From Paraburkholderia sp. CNPSo 3272 (lineage in GTDB: Bacteria > Pseudomonadota > Gammaproteobacteria > Burkholderiales > Burkholderiaceae), in NCBI RefSeq assembly GCF_024206495.1, contig NZ_JAMBPQ010000013.1:62001-126000 (forward strand): DNA of 64,000 bases. The letters are read 5' to 3'. Of this stretch, positions 37,230 to 46,505 are shown in pieces; positions within the stretch are counted from its first letter, which is position 1; every line of letters begins with the position of its first letter. The translations under genes and the position numbers were made by a program. A model generated the notes under the pieces. It was not told the origin of the DNA, did not search any database, and saw only the letters and a program-made list of their open reading frames with translations.

Positions 37230-38557
37230 GCGCACGCCCCCGCCTGCCCAACCGGCTCGACCTGTGGATGAACGGCCTCCCGGTGGGCTACTGGGAGAAC
37301 GTGCGCGGCAACGAACGCCTCATCTACCTCGACAGCTGGCTCGACGACGAGCAAGGCCGCCCTCTTTCCCTCTCGCTGCCGTTCACGCCCGGCAACCAGC
37401 CCTACCGCGGCCAGATCGTCGCGGACTATTTCGACAATCTGCTGCCGGACAGCGACCGCATCCGCAGACGCATCGCCGCGCGCTACCAGACCGGCGGCAT
37501 CTCGCCGTTCGAGTTGCTTGCTGCGCTCGGCCGCGATTGTGTGGGCGCGCTGCAGATTCTTCCCGCGGGCGAAGCCCCCGCCGGCCTGAAAAGCATCAAG
37601 GGGCGCGCCCTGAGCGAAGGCGACATCGCGCAACTGCTGCGCGAAACCACCGCCACGCCGCATGCGGGCGAGCACGAAGCCGTGGACAGCCTGCGGTTGT
37701 CGATCGCCGGGGCGCAGGAAAAGACCGCGCTGCTGCGGCATGGCGGCCAATGGCTGCTTCCGCAGGGCAGCACGCCGACAACGCACATCCTGAAGCTGCC
37801 GCTCGGCCTCGTCGGCAACATGCGCGCCGACATGCGCACATCCGTGGAAAACGAGTGGCTGTGCACGCAAATCGTCGCGGGCTACGGTTTGCCCGTCGCG
37901 CCATGCGAAATCGCGCAATTCGAGGACGCGAAGGCGCTGGTCGTGGAACGCTTCGACCGGCGTCTTGCGAGCGACGCCAGATGGATCGTGCGCCTGCCGC
38001 AGGAGGATCTGTGCCAGGCCACGGGCACGTCCGGCCTCGCCAAATACGAAGCCGACGGCGGCCCCGGCATCGACGCGATCATGCAGGTGCTGGACGGCTC
38101 CGCGCAGGCCATGGCCGACCGCCGCAACTTCTTCGTCACGCAGGTCATCTTCTGGCTGCTCGCGGCCACGGACGGCCACGCGAAGAACTACAGCATTGCG
38201 CTGCTGCCCGGCAGCCGGTACGCCGCCACGCCGCTCTACGACGTGCTCAGCGCGCATCCGATCGTTGGCCGGGGCCGCAATCATATTGCGCCGCAACGCG
38301 TGAGCCTCGCGATGGCCGTGCGCGGACGCAACCGGCACTATCGCGTCGAGGAAATCTATCCGCGCCACTGGATCGCGCAAGGCCAGCGCGTGGGATTCTC
38401 CGCGGCGGATGTCGAAGCGATGCTCGCGCAGGTGGCAGCGCAAACGCCGCGCGTGATCGAAGCCGTCGCGGCGCAGATCCCCGCCGGCTTTCCCGCCGAT
38501 GTAGCCGACGCCATTTTCGCCGGCATGCGCCGGCTCGCCGCGCGGCTTACCGCGTAG
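37226..38557 (+). CDS. hipA: HipA-type serine/threonine kinase toxin
   Basis: HipA kinases phosphorylate glutamyl-tRNA synthetase and so trigger growth arrest. The 443-residue product has the N-terminal domain (RLDLWMNGLPVGYWE), the P-loop-like SIAGAQEKTALL, the hinge/strand KALVVERFDR, the catalytic loop WLLAATDGHAKNYSI (Asp, His, Lys, Asn) and YDVLSAHPIVG following, so the kinase appears intact. A GTG start overlaps the hipB stop. The long C-terminal part is normal for HipA. Confidence 0.92.
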   Translation: MSARPRLPNRLDLWMNGLPVGYWENVRGNERLIYLDSWLDDEQGRPLSLSLPFTPGNQPYRGQIVADYFDNLLPDSDRIRRRIAARYQTGGISPFELLAALGRDCVGALQILPAGEAPAGLKSIKGRALSEGDIAQLLRETTATPHAGEHEAVDSLRLSIAGAQEKTALLRHGGQWLLPQGSTPTTHILKLPLGLVGNMRADMRTSVENEWLCTQIVAGYGLPVAPCEIAQFEDAKALVVERFDRRLASDARWIVRLPQEDLCQATGTSGLAKYEADGGPGIDAIMQVLDGSAQAMADRRNFFVTQVIFWLLAATDGHAKNYSIALLPGSRYAATPLYDVLSAHPIVGRGRNHIAPQRVSLAMAVRGRNRHYRVEEIYPRHWIAQGQRVGFSAADVEAMLAQVAAQTPRVIEAVAAQIPAGFPADVADAIFAGMRRLAARLTA

Positions 38558-38563
38558 GCGAAA

Positions 38564-39472
38564 TCAGCCGCACGCAAGCTCGTCGTCGTCGATCGCGCGC
38601 GTGAGCAGGTCGAGAAAGGCCTGCATGGTCTGCGGCAGCGTTCGGCCCGCCATCGTCTGGATCTGCAGCGTGCGCTGATGCAGCTCCGGGTTCGTGAGCG
38701 GCACGGCGGCCAGCCCCTCCACCTCCAGACGGCCGCGCACGGTCAGAAAACCGGTGAACGTCACGGCGTCGGTCAGGCGTACGAATCGTTGCAACGCCAC
38801 ATGATAGTTGCTGACGAACACCGGCTCGAAGATCAGCCCTTCGAGGCTGCACGCGATGTCGAGGAGCTGGCGAATCGTCACGCCCTGGCTGTTCATCGCT
38901 ACCGGCCACGGAATCAGATCGCGCAGCGACAGCGACTCGCGCGCCGCCAGCGGATGATCGCGCCGCATGAGCGCGAAGATCGGCGCGCGCTGCGAACAGT
39001 GCACGGCAATCTCCTTCTCGGGCGCGACGCTGAAGCACAGCGCGATATCGGCCGTTCCCTCGCGCACGCGTTGCGTTGCAACAGAAGGCGCCGACACGTC
39101 CAGCTGAAAGTGCGTTTGCGGATGGCTCCGGAGAAAGTGAGCAAATACCTGTGGCAGAAAATCCGGCGCGAGGCCTTCGGAACTCGCAATACGGATGGTC
39201 GCGCGGCCGCCCTCGCTCAGCCCGCGAATCTCGCCGACCACGCGCTCCGTTTCGAGCAGGCTGCGCCGCGCGTGCTCGGCCAGCATGCGGCCCGCCTCGC
39301 TCAGCACCATGCCGCGCGGGCGCCGTTCGAATAACGGCGTGCCCAGTTCTTCTTCGAGCCGGGCGATCTGGCGGCTGAGCGCCGAAACGGCGACATAAAG
39401 CCGCTCGGACGCCTTGCTCAGCGAGCCGCTGCGGGCCACTTCCAGAAAATAGCGGAGTGCGGTGTTGTCCAT
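38564..39472 (-). CDS. LysR family regulator of the first M20-MHS module
   Basis: A 302-residue LysR protein; HTH: YFLEVARSGSLSKASERLYVAVSALSRQIARLEEELGTPLFERRPRG. The effector domain includes ADIALCFSVAPEKEIAVHCSQRAPIFALMRRDHPLA. The ATG at 39472 fits the conserved MDNTALRYFLEV beginning. It is divergent from the M20 hydrolase gene at 39607 and its 3' end is six bases from hipA, convergent. Two dyads lie in the divergent spacer. Confidence 0.92.
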   Translation of the reverse strand: MDNTALRYFLEVARSGSLSKASERLYVAVSALSRQIARLEEELGTPLFERRPRGMVLSEAGRMLAEHARRSLLETERVVGEIRGLSEGGRATIRIASSEGLAPDFLPQVFAHFLRSHPQTHFQLDVSAPSVATQRVREGTADIALCFSVAPEKEIAVHCSQRAPIFALMRRDHPLAARESLSLRDLIPWPVAMNSQGVTIRQLLDIACSLEGLIFEPVFVSNYHVALQRFVRLTDAVTFTGFLTVRGRLEVEGLAAVPLTNPELHQRTLQIQTMAGRTLPQTMQAFLDLLTRAIDDDELACG

Positions 39473-39495
39473 GTCGATGAGCGCGGTCTCGTCCG

Positions 39496-39514
39496 CTTTG
39501 CCGTTTCGGCAAAG
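39496..39514. promoter_or_regulatory. Candidate LysR operator in the first M20 module
   Basis: CTTTGCCG and CGGCAAAG are perfect eight-base inverted arms around TTT. It is 24 bases from the regulator start, which suits autorepression. A second, AT-rich dyad (CACAA...TTGTG, 39521-39539) lies directly beside it toward the hydrolase gene. Confidence 0.6.
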
Positions 39515-39606
39515 ATAAATCACAAATATTGTAATTGTGCAGAAATATCGGCGGTTGCAGGATCGGTCGACGGCATCAGACAGCATCGAACAGAGGGAGA
39601 CGCGCG

Positions 39607-41025
39607 TTGACCCGTGACACCGCCATTCAAATCGCAGCCGCTCAATACGAGTCAGGCCGCTTCCTGAACGATCTGCGCCGCCGCGTGGCGTTTCGCACCG
39701 AGAGCCAGGAGCCGGAAAGCGGCGGCCGTTTGCGCGGCTATCTGGACGAGGAACTCGCGCCGCTGCTCACCCAATGGGGTTTTACCTGCCGGGTCGTCGA
39801 GAACCCCTCCAACGGCGCGGGCCCGTTCCTGATTGCGCACCGCCACGAAGACGATGCGCTGCCCACCGTGCTCAGCTACGGCCACGGCGACGTCGTACGC
39901 GGCTACGACGCGCAATGGCGTGCGGACCTCACGCCATGGGACGTGACCGTCGACGGCGAGCGCTGGTACGGCCGCGGCACCGCCGACAACAAAGGCCAGC
40001 ACAGCATCAACCTAGCGGCGCTCGAGGCCGTGCTCGACGCGCGCGGCGGCAACCTCGGCTTCAACCTCAAGCTGCTGTTCGAAACGGGCGAGGAAGTCGG
40101 CTCGCCGGGCCTGCACGAACTGTGCACGCAGTTGCGCGACGAACTCGCCGCCGACGTGCTGATCGCCTCCGACGGACCGCGCCTTAGCGCGCACCGTCCG
40201 ACGATCTTTCTCGGCTCGCGCGGCCTCGTCAATTTCAAGCTCGAACTCACGCTGCGCGAAGGCGGCCATCATTCGGGCAACTGGGGCGGCCTGCTGCGAA
40301 ATCCGGGCGTCGTGCTCGCGAACGCGATCGCCTCGATGGTCGATGCGCACGGCAAGATCCTCGTCGATGGCCTGCGCCCGCCGCCGATTCCGGAATCCGT
40401 GCGCCGCGCGCTCGCCGATATTCGCGTGGGCGGCAATCCGGGCGAGCCCGAGGTCGATCGCGACTACGGCGAGCCGGGCCTCACGCCCACCGAGCGCGTG
40501 TTCGGCTGGAACAATCTGGAAGTGCTCGCGTTCCGCACGGGCAACCCCGAAAAGCCCGTGAACGCGATTCCCCCGCACGCCATCGCGTATATGCAGATCC
40601 GCTTCGTCGTCGGCACGAACTGGCAGGACCTCGAACGAATCGTGCGCGCGCACCTCGACGCGCACGGCTTCGACATGATCGAACTCGAAGTGGAGCGCGG
40701 AGCACCGGCCACGCGTGTCGATCCCGACAACGCCTGGGTGCAGTGGGCGCTGCGCTCGCTGCGCGAGACCACGGGAGCCGACCCCGTGCTGCTGCCGAAC
40801 CTCGGCGGCACGCTGCCCAACGACGTATTCGCCGAGGTGCTCGGCATGCCCACGCTGTGGGTGCCGCATTCGTATCCGGGCTGCTCGCAGCACGCGCCGA
40901 ACGAGCACCTGCTCGGACCGGTCGTGCGCGATGGGCTGCGCATCATGGCTGGCCTCTTCTGGGACCTCGGTGCAAGAGAGGCCGGCGCTTCCAACCCCGC
41001 ACCGCATCCCACCACGCTTGCATGA
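39607..41025 (+). CDS. M20 family metallopeptidase (dipeptidase/amidohydrolase)
   Basis: A cytoplasmic zinc-dependent hydrolase of 472 residues. Metal ligands are visible: His in SYGHGDVV, Asp in GRGTADNKGQ, the Glu pair in FETGEEVGSPG, Asp in IASDGPR and a late His in SQHAPNEH. The dimerisation domain has HHSGNWGGLLRNPG. The start is likely TTG at 39607 with GGGAG upstream; the frame runs further up without a clear start. It is followed ten bases later by an MHS symporter and then a serine hydrolase, suggesting uptake and cleavage of one compound. Confidence 0.85.
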   Translation: MTRDTAIQIAAAQYESGRFLNDLRRRVAFRTESQEPESGGRLRGYLDEELAPLLTQWGFTCRVVENPSNGAGPFLIAHRHEDDALPTVLSYGHGDVVRGYDAQWRADLTPWDVTVDGERWYGRGTADNKGQHSINLAALEAVLDARGGNLGFNLKLLFETGEEVGSPGLHELCTQLRDELAADVLIASDGPRLSAHRPTIFLGSRGLVNFKLELTLREGGHHSGNWGGLLRNPGVVLANAIASMVDAHGKILVDGLRPPPIPESVRRALADIRVGGNPGEPEVDRDYGEPGLTPTERVFGWNNLEVLAFRTGNPEKPVNAIPPHAIAYMQIRFVVGTNWQDLERIVRAHLDAHGFDMIELEVERGAPATRVDPDNAWVQWALRSLRETTGADPVLLPNLGGTLPNDVFAEVLGMPTLWVPHSYPGCSQHAPNEHLLGPVVRDGLRIMAGLFWDLGAREAGASNPAPHPTTLA

Positions 41026-41035
41026 GGACGTCCCA

Positions 41036-42343
41036 ATGAGCATCGAATCCCTACGCGCGCACGGCAGCGATACCTGGTCAGAGCCCGCTCAAGGCACTTC
41101 AGGCAAGAACGTCTCGCGGCTCATCGTCGCGACTTCGATCGGCAACGCACTCGAGTTCTACGACCTGCTGGCGTACGGCTACTTCGCCTCGACGCTCTCC
41201 AAGCTCTTCTTCCCCGTTCATAACGCAACGATGTCGCTGCTGCTCACGCTCGGCACATTCGCGCTCTCGTACCTCGCGCGGCCGGTCGGCGCGCTCGTGC
41301 TCGGCTCGTACAGCGACCGCAAGGGCCGCAAGGCCTCGCTCACGCTCTCGATTGCGATGATGACGATCGGCACCGGCATGGTCGCGCTGATGCCCACCTA
41401 CGCGACGATCGGCATACTAGCGCCCATCGGCATTTTTGCTTCGCGTCTTTTGCAGGGCTTTTCGGCAGGCGGCGAGTTCGGCAGTTCCACCGCCTTCCTG
41501 ATCGAGCACGCGCCGCAGCGCAGCGGTTTCATGTCGAGCTGGCAGTTCTCGAGCCAGGGCGCGAGCACGTTGCTCGTCTCCTTGTTCGGCGCGGCGCTCA
41601 CGGGGGTGCTCACGCAGCCGCAGCTCGAAGGCTGGGGCTGGCGCATTCCGTTCCTGTTCGGTGTGCTGATTGGTCCTGTCGGCCTCTATATCCGCAGACG
41701 CATGGACGAAACGCCCGAATTCGAGCGTATCGAAAAAGCCGAGTCGCCCGTGCGCGAACTGTTCGCCACGCAGAAGGCGCGCGTGATTGCATCGATCGGC
41801 GTGTTGATCCTGACTACGTCCGCTCAATACGTGCTGCTCTACATGCCGACGTATGCTGCGCGGCAGCTCGGCCTCGCACCTTCGTCGGGCTTCATCGCCA
41901 CGCTCGTGGCCGGCCTGATCGCCATCGTGCTAACGCCGATCGTGGGCCACTGGTCGGACAAGGTAGGCCGCACCCGCATCATGCTCGTGGCGGGCGTGTT
42001 GTTCCTGCTCACCGTCTATCCGGCGTTCATGTTCGTCAACGCCCATCCTTCGCTGCCCTCGCTGCTGGCGGCCGTCGTCTGGATCGCGGTGCTGAAGGTC
42101 ACCTACTTCGCCCCGATTCCGGCGCTCATGGCAGGCTTCTTCCCCGCGCGCACGCGCACCACGGGCATGGCGCTCGCCTATAACGTCGGCACGACCGTGT
42201 TCGGCGGCTTCACGCCGCTGGCCGTGGCCTCGCTCATTGCGGTGACGGGCAACAATCTCGCGCCGGGGCTCTGGCTGATGTTCGCGGCCGTATTGAGCCT
42301 GGCTACGCTGATCTGGGCGCGGGTGGGTCTCGACGCCCGCTGA
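41036..42343 (+). CDS. MHS-family MFS symporter (module 1)
   Basis: A 12-helix inner-membrane proton symporter for organic acids or similar anions, 435 residues. The family marks are GNALEFYDLLAYGYFA in helix 1, PVGALVLGSYSDRKGRKASL at the loop 2-3, and FSAGGEFGSSTAFLIEHAPQRSGFMSSWQ in helices 4-5. Members include proline/betaine, citrate and dicarboxylate carriers. The ATG lies ten bases past the hydrolase stop. It is paralogous in layout to 52356-53660. Confidence 0.92.
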   Translation: MSIESLRAHGSDTWSEPAQGTSGKNVSRLIVATSIGNALEFYDLLAYGYFASTLSKLFFPVHNATMSLLLTLGTFALSYLARPVGALVLGSYSDRKGRKASLTLSIAMMTIGTGMVALMPTYATIGILAPIGIFASRLLQGFSAGGEFGSSTAFLIEHAPQRSGFMSSWQFSSQGASTLLVSLFGAALTGVLTQPQLEGWGWRIPFLFGVLIGPVGLYIRRRMDETPEFERIEKAESPVRELFATQKARVIASIGVLILTTSAQYVLLYMPTYAARQLGLAPSSGFIATLVAGLIAIVLTPIVGHWSDKVGRTRIMLVAGVLFLLTVYPAFMFVNAHPSLPSLLAAVVWIAVLKVTYFAPIPALMAGFFPARTRTTGMALAYNVGTTVFGGFTPLAVASLIAVTGNNLAPGLWLMFAAVLSLATLIWARVGLDAR

Positions 42344-42384
42344 ACCAACCCCCGTACAAGAACACCAACCGGAAGCACGCACGT

Positions 42385-43479
42385 ATGCAACACGATTTGC
42401 CGCAGGAAGTTCAGGACGCCATTCAGTTTTCCGTCGATCACGAATCGGCATGGGACCGTAACGCCGATGGCAACTTCGGCGTGCACGTGAACGACCCGCC
42501 GCCGTGGAACCGCCTGCTTGGCCCCATTCACGATCGCGGCCCGGTGTCCGGCGCCGTCGCCGTGAACGGGCGCCCGCTCGCGCAATGGGGCGCGCCCGAT
42601 CGGCCCGATCTGACCTTCAGCATCGCGAAGACGTATCTCGCGCTGCTCGCGGGCGTGGCGCACGACCGCGGTTTGCTGCCCGATCCCGACGAGCCCGTCC
42701 ACATACGCGTGCCCGGCATCGGCTTCGACGACGACCACAATGCGCAGGTCACGTGGACGCACCTGCTGCAACAGACGAGCGAATGGCAAGGCAATTGCTT
42801 CGGCCTTTCCGATCAGGCCGATCACTATCGCGCCGTCACGTTCGGCGAGCCGCCCGACGGGAAAAAAGGCGACTTGCGCCCGTTACGCGCGCCCGGCACA
42901 TATTGGGAATACAACGACGTGCGCATCAATCAGCTTTCGCTCGCGCTCCTGCGTCTGTTCGGTCGTTCGTTACCCGAAGTATTTCGCGAGACGATCATGC
43001 GGCCCGTCGGCGCGAGCGAGAACTGGCAATGGGTCGGTTACGACGACGCATGGATCGACCAGGGCGGCAGACGCGTGCAGTCGGTGCCGGGCGGCTCGCA
43101 TTGGGGCGGCGGCATGTCGGTGAGCGCAAACGACCAGTTGAAGGTCGCGCAAATGCTGCTCGACGATGGCGTCGCCTCGGGCCGCCGCGTGCTCTCGAGC
43201 GAATGGATCGCGCGCATGCGCACGCCCTGCCCGCTCGCGCCGTTCTACGGCTCGCTGGTCTGGCTCAACACGGCCCGCCGCATGTTCCCGAGTGTGACCG
43301 CGTCGAGCTGGTTTGGCGTCGGCGCGGGCAGCTCGTTCATGTGGATCGAGCCCGAGCGCAAGATCGCGCTGATCGTGCGCTGGCTCGATTCACAATTCGC
43401 CGATGCGTTCTTCGGCAAGATGCTGCACGCTGTGGATGCCGTGCGCGCGCGCCAGGGCACGGGCACGCTGGCGACCTAG
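42385..43479 (+). CDS. Serine hydrolase of the beta-lactamase/6-aminohexanoate-dimer hydrolase fold
   Basis: A 364-residue enzyme with the penicillin-binding-protein-like active site: S-x-x-K as SIAK (Ser 79, Lys 82) in DLTFSIAKTYLALLAG and a Tyr-Asn near 175 (TYWEYND). Esterases, beta-lactamases and nylon-oligomer hydrolases share this fold. There is no signal peptide, so it acts in the cytoplasm. It follows the MHS gene by 41 bases and probably belongs to that operon. Its stop is shared within CTAG with the convergent gene at 43476. Confidence 0.87.
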   Translation: MQHDLPQEVQDAIQFSVDHESAWDRNADGNFGVHVNDPPPWNRLLGPIHDRGPVSGAVAVNGRPLAQWGAPDRPDLTFSIAKTYLALLAGVAHDRGLLPDPDEPVHIRVPGIGFDDDHNAQVTWTHLLQQTSEWQGNCFGLSDQADHYRAVTFGEPPDGKKGDLRPLRAPGTYWEYNDVRINQLSLALLRLFGRSLPEVFRETIMRPVGASENWQWVGYDDAWIDQGGRRVQSVPGGSHWGGGMSVSANDQLKVAQMLLDDGVASGRRVLSSEWIARMRTPCPLAPFYGSLVWLNTARRMFPSVTASSWFGVGAGSSFMWIEPERKIALIVRWLDSQFADAFFGKMLHAVDAVRARQGTGTLAT

Positions 43480-46400
43480 CGCATCGCCATTTCCAGCACC
43501 CGCGCCACGTGCAGCGCCGTGGCGTTTGCGCCGTCGTGGATCTGGTGGCGGCAACTCGTGCCATCCGCCACGACGAGATCGGCGCGATCCGCCTTGCGCA
43601 CGGCGGGCAACAGCGCCAGCTCGGCCATCGCCATCGACGCTTCGTAGTGCTCCGCTTCGTAGCCGAAGCTGCCCGCCATCCCGCAGCATGACGATTCGAT
43701 CGGCTTCACCTCCAGGCCCGGAATCCAGCCCAGCACTGTGAGCACAGGCCGGAAGGCATCGAATGCTTTCTGGTGGCAGTGGCCGTGCACCCACGCGCGC
43801 GGCGCATCGAGTTCGTGCAACGGCAGATCGAAGCGGCCCGCGCCCTTCTCGCGCACGAGGAATTCCTCGAACAGGAACGCCGCGGCCGACAAGTCGCGCG
43901 CTTCGTCGCCGTAGCCGTATTGCAGGAATTCGTCGCGCATCGAGAGCAGACAAGAAGGTTCGAGCCCGACGATCGACACGCCGCGCGCCACGAACGGCAT
44001 GAGCGTATCGAGCAGGCGCCGCACCTCGCGCTTCGCCTCGTCCACCAGTCCCGCTGCGAGGAACGTGCGGCCGCAGCAGAGCGGGCGTTCTTCGCCGCGC
44101 ACATTGAAGTGCACGAAATAGCCGGCCGCTTCGAGCACGCGTTGCGCGGCGCGGGCGTTTTCGGGCTCGAAGTTGTCGGTGAAGGTGTCAACGAAGAGCA
44201 CCACTTCCTTCGTTGCCGCGGCTGCGTCGGGCTTTGCGGCCGCAACCTCCGCAAGGAACGAAGGCCGCAACTGCGGCAGCGAGCGTTGCGGCGCGAAGCC
44301 GAGCATGCGCTTTGCCCACGCGGAGACCACGGGGATACGCTCGGCTGCCGCCGCAAGGCCGCCGGCTTGCGCCGCGCGTCGCGCATAGCGCGGCAAATAG
44401 GCAATCATCTTCTCGCGCAGCTTCAGACCGTGCTTCGTATTCCATGCAGCGCGCGCCTCGATTTTCAGCTTCGCCATGTCCACGCCGGTCGGACAGTCGC
44501 GCTTGCAGCCCTTGCACGATACGCACAGGTCGAGCGTGTCCTTGACGTCGTCGCTTGCGAGTCCGTCGTCGCCCAACTGGCCAGAGATCGCGAGCCGAAG
44601 CGTGTTCGCGCGGCCACGCGTCACGTGCTTCTCGTCTTTCGTCACGCGGTAGCTCGGGCACATCGTGCCCGCGTCGAACTTGCGGCAGTGGCCGTTGTTG
44701 TTGCACATCTCCACGGCCTTCGCGAGGCCGCCGGTCAGGTCGTCGCCGCTGCCGGGCGGCGTTTCTACACCCGTTAGCGGATCGCGGCCCACGTCCCACG
44801 CCGACCAGTCGAGCATCGGGCGCATCTGGCGCTCGCGATATCCCGGCGCGAAGCGGAACAGCGTCGCGTCGTCCATCTTCGGCGGCCGCACTATCTTGTC
44901 GGGATTGAGGCGGTTCTCGGGATCGAACAGCTGCTTGATTTCCGAGAAAGCCGCGTTGATCTTCGGTCCGTACTGCCAGGCAATCCATTCGCCGCGGCAC
45001 AGACCGTCGCCATGCTCGCCCGAAAACGCGCCCTTGTACTCGCGCACCAGTTCCGCAGCCTGCTCCCCTATCGCGCGCATTTTTTTCGCGCCGTCGCGGC
45101 GCATGTCGAGTATCGGCCGCACGTGCAGCGTGCCGACGCTCGCGTGCGCATACCACGTGCCTTCGGTGCCATGCTGATGGAAGATGTCGGTCAGGCGGCT
45201 CGTATACTCCGCGAGATGTTCGAGCGGCACGGCGCAGTCCTCGATGAACGAGACGGGCTTGCCGTCGCCCTTCATGCTCATCATGATGTTCAAGCCCGCT
45301 TTGCGCACTTCCCACAGCGCCTTTTGCTCGTTCGCATCGGTCATCTTCACGACCGAGTCCGGCAGGCCGTGATCGCCCATCAGCTCGACCAGTTCTTCGA
45401 GGCGGCGCACCTGGGCGTCGCGCTCGTCGCCCGCGAATTCGACCAGCAGGATCGCATCGGGCCTGCCCACGAGCGCCTTCTCGATCACCGGCTTGAACCC
45501 CGGATTGCCGAGCGCAAGCTCGATCATCGTGCGATCGACCAGCTCGACCGCCGTCGGCTTGAGCTTGACGATGTGCTGCGCCGAGTCCATCGCCTGCCGG
45601 AAGGTGGGAAAGCTCACTACGCCCACCGTTTTATGCGCTGGCAGCGGCGCGAGCTTCAGCGTGATCTGCCGGCTGAACGCGAGCGTGCCTTCGGAGCCCA
45701 CGAGCAGGTGCGCGAGATTCGCCACGCCGTCGTCGGTATAGGCGAGCGGGTTCTGGCAATCGAACAGGTCGATGTTGTAGCCGGCCACGCGGCGCAGCAC
45801 CTTCGGCATGCGTTCGGCGATCTCGCCGCGCTCGCGCGTGGCGATGCGCTGCACGCCTTCGAGCAGCGCCGCCAGCCGCGCGCCTTCGTGCGGCTTGTTC
45901 AGCGACTGGAAGCGCGCTTCGGTGCCATCCGCGAGAATCGCATCGATGCCGAGCACGTTGTGCACCATGTTGCCGTATTCGATCGAACGCGAGCCGCACG
46001 AGTTGTTGCCCGCCATGCCGCCAATCGTGCACTGCGCGGCCGTCGAAACATCCACGGGAAACCACAACCCGTGCGGCTTGAGCCACGCATTCAGATGATC
46101 GAGCACGACGCCCGGTTCGACCGTCACCGTGCGCGCATCGGCGTCGAAATCGACGATGTTGTTGAGCCACTTCGACGTGTCGATCACGAGCGCTTCGCCC
46201 ACCGTCTGCCCGCACTGGCTCGTCCCAGCGCCGCGCGCCAGCACCGGAGCATGCGCGAGGCGCGCCACTTCGAGCGCGGCGCGCAAATCGTCCTGATCGC
46301 GCGGCACGACCACGCCGATGGGCACGATCTGATAGATCGAGGCGTCGGCTGCGTAACGGCCGCGGCTCGCGGCGTCGAATAACACGTCGCCGCGCAGTGC

Positions 46401-46499
46401 TTCACGCAGACGCCGCGCGAGCGGCGAGCCGTGGCCCGCGCTCGAGGGAACGAGATGAACCGGCTTGACCAGCATGCCCGATGTGCGTGCGCCTTCCAT
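43476..46499 (-). CDS. FAD-binding and Fe-S oxidoreductase fusion (D-lactate dehydrogenase/GlcD-GlcF-like)
   Basis: The 1007-residue protein joins two parts. The N-terminal half is a GlcD/VAO-type FAD domain (APVLARGAGTSQCGQTVGEALVIDTS; AAQCTIGGMAGNNSCGSRSIEYG; EGTLAFSRQITLKLAP). The C-terminal half has two 4Fe-4S motifs (CNNNGHCRKF...CP; CVSCKGCKRDCPTGVDMAKLK) and two CCG repeats (LCCGRTFLAAGL; SSCCGMAGSFGY) as in GlcF/HdrD. Such enzymes oxidise D-2-hydroxy acids (lactate, 2-hydroxyglutarate, glycolate) and pass electrons to the quinone pool. It is followed upstream by the MFS gene at 46506 (six-base gap), so they form an operon. Confidence 0.92.
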   Translation of the reverse strand: MEGARTSGMLVKPVHLVPSSAGHGSPLARRLREALRGDVLFDAASRGRYAADASIYQIVPIGVVVPRDQDDLRAALEVARLAHAPVLARGAGTSQCGQTVGEALVIDTSKWLNNIVDFDADARTVTVEPGVVLDHLNAWLKPHGLWFPVDVSTAAQCTIGGMAGNNSCGSRSIEYGNMVHNVLGIDAILADGTEARFQSLNKPHEGARLAALLEGVQRIATRERGEIAERMPKVLRRVAGYNIDLFDCQNPLAYTDDGVANLAHLLVGSEGTLAFSRQITLKLAPLPAHKTVGVVSFPTFRQAMDSAQHIVKLKPTAVELVDRTMIELALGNPGFKPVIEKALVGRPDAILLVEFAGDERDAQVRRLEELVELMGDHGLPDSVVKMTDANEQKALWEVRKAGLNIMMSMKGDGKPVSFIEDCAVPLEHLAEYTSRLTDIFHQHGTEGTWYAHASVGTLHVRPILDMRRDGAKKMRAIGEQAAELVREYKGAFSGEHGDGLCRGEWIAWQYGPKINAAFSEIKQLFDPENRLNPDKIVRPPKMDDATLFRFAPGYRERQMRPMLDWSAWDVGRDPLTGVETPPGSGDDLTGGLAKAVEMCNNNGHCRKFDAGTMCPSYRVTKDEKHVTRGRANTLRLAISGQLGDDGLASDDVKDTLDLCVSCKGCKRDCPTGVDMAKLKIEARAAWNTKHGLKLREKMIAYLPRYARRAAQAGGLAAAAERIPVVSAWAKRMLGFAPQRSLPQLRPSFLAEVAAAKPDAAAATKEVVLFVDTFTDNFEPENARAAQRVLEAAGYFVHFNVRGEERPLCCGRTFLAAGLVDEAKREVRRLLDTLMPFVARGVSIVGLEPSCLLSMRDEFLQYGYGDEARDLSAAAFLFEEFLVREKGAGRFDLPLHELDAPRAWVHGHCHQKAFDAFRPVLTVLGWIPGLEVKPIESSCCGMAGSFGYEAEHYEASMAMAELALLPAVRKADRADLVVADGTSCRHQIHDGANATALHVARVLEMAMR

Positions 46500-46505
46500 C
46501 GCCGT

